A DNA stretch of 14,263 nucleotides, taken from assembly GCA_002938115.1 (NCBI GenBank), contig PTKD01000029.1, forward strand, positions 1 to 14,263. Direction: 5' to 3'. This document shows, in pieces, positions 14,247-14,263 of the stretch (position 1 is the stretch's first letter; every line of letters starts with the position of its first letter). Under the pieces are notes generated by a model that did no database searches, had not been told where the DNA came from, and saw only the letters and a list, made by a program, of their open reading frames with translations. Both the position numbers and the translations under genes were made by a program. Source of the stretch: Alphaproteobacteria bacterium MarineAlpha9_Bin7. Lineage in GTDB: Bacteria; Pseudomonadota; Alphaproteobacteria; UBA7887.

Positions 14247-14263
14247 AAAGGAGGATAGCGATG
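14247..14263 (+). CDS. Start of a further plus-strand gene (RBS and ATG only)
   Basis: AAAGGAGG (14247-14254), a near-perfect anti-16S match, is followed after 6 nt by ATG at the last three bases (14261-14263). This strongly suggests that a well-translated gene begins here. Nothing of the product is in the window. It would be divergent from the truncated HI0074-family gene. Confidence 0.6.

Overview
The window looks like a stretch of an alphaproteobacterial chromosome of moderate GC content. The best pointer is a C4-type 5-aminolevulinate synthase whose key residues (H142, D214, H217, K248) fall at the same numbers as in the Rhodobacter enzymes. A GlnT-type glutamine synthetase fragment and a full-length livHMGF-type transporter fit the same group. 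No rRNA, tRNA, CRISPR array, insertion sequence or transcription-factor gene was seen. All identifications come from reading protein motifs, without database searches.

Region 1 (1-3206, minus strand) is a tightly packed ABC importer operon of the branched-chain amino-acid/amide/carboxylate type, in the order livH-livM-livG-livF. livF is cut by the window edge. No periplasmic binding protein gene is visible, so the substrate is open. Region 2 (3207-4742) is a divergent promoter region with a perfect 10-bp inverted repeat, followed by an exported serine hydrolase of the class C beta-lactamase/esterase fold. Region 3 (4792-6180) is hemA on the minus strand, with an FNR/FixK-like box upstream.

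Region 4 (6183-12233) is the most interesting part: two divergent gene groups around a 168-bp control region. To the left (minus strand) are a KdgF-like cupin, an SDR of the 2-keto-3-deoxy-L-fuconate dehydrogenase type, an FAH-family hydrolase of the 2,4-diketo-3-deoxy-sugar-acid type, and a D-2-hydroxyacid dehydrogenase. To the right (plus strand) are a UxaA-family sugar-acid dehydratase and a fold-type I aminotransferase, followed at 11 bp by the tRNA-modification gene Sua5. Dehydratase, SDR and FAH hydrolase together form a credible non-phosphorylating route: aldonate to 2-keto-3-deoxy acid to 2,4-diketo acid to pyruvate plus a small hydroxy acid. The aldonate itself cannot be read from sequence.

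Region 5 (13205-14263) is a scar. A glutamine synthetase gene of GlnT type keeps a good start and its first ~146 codons. It then runs into the 3' end of an opposite-strand HI0074-family (HEPN-like) gene, which has itself lost the end that should carry the RNxTSH motif. The last bases of the window are a very strong ribosome binding site and the ATG of the next plus-strand gene.

Several start codons were moved from the longest open frame to an internal ATG with a better Shine-Dalgarno sequence: the hydroxyacid dehydrogenase, the FAH protein, the cupin and the UxaA protein.
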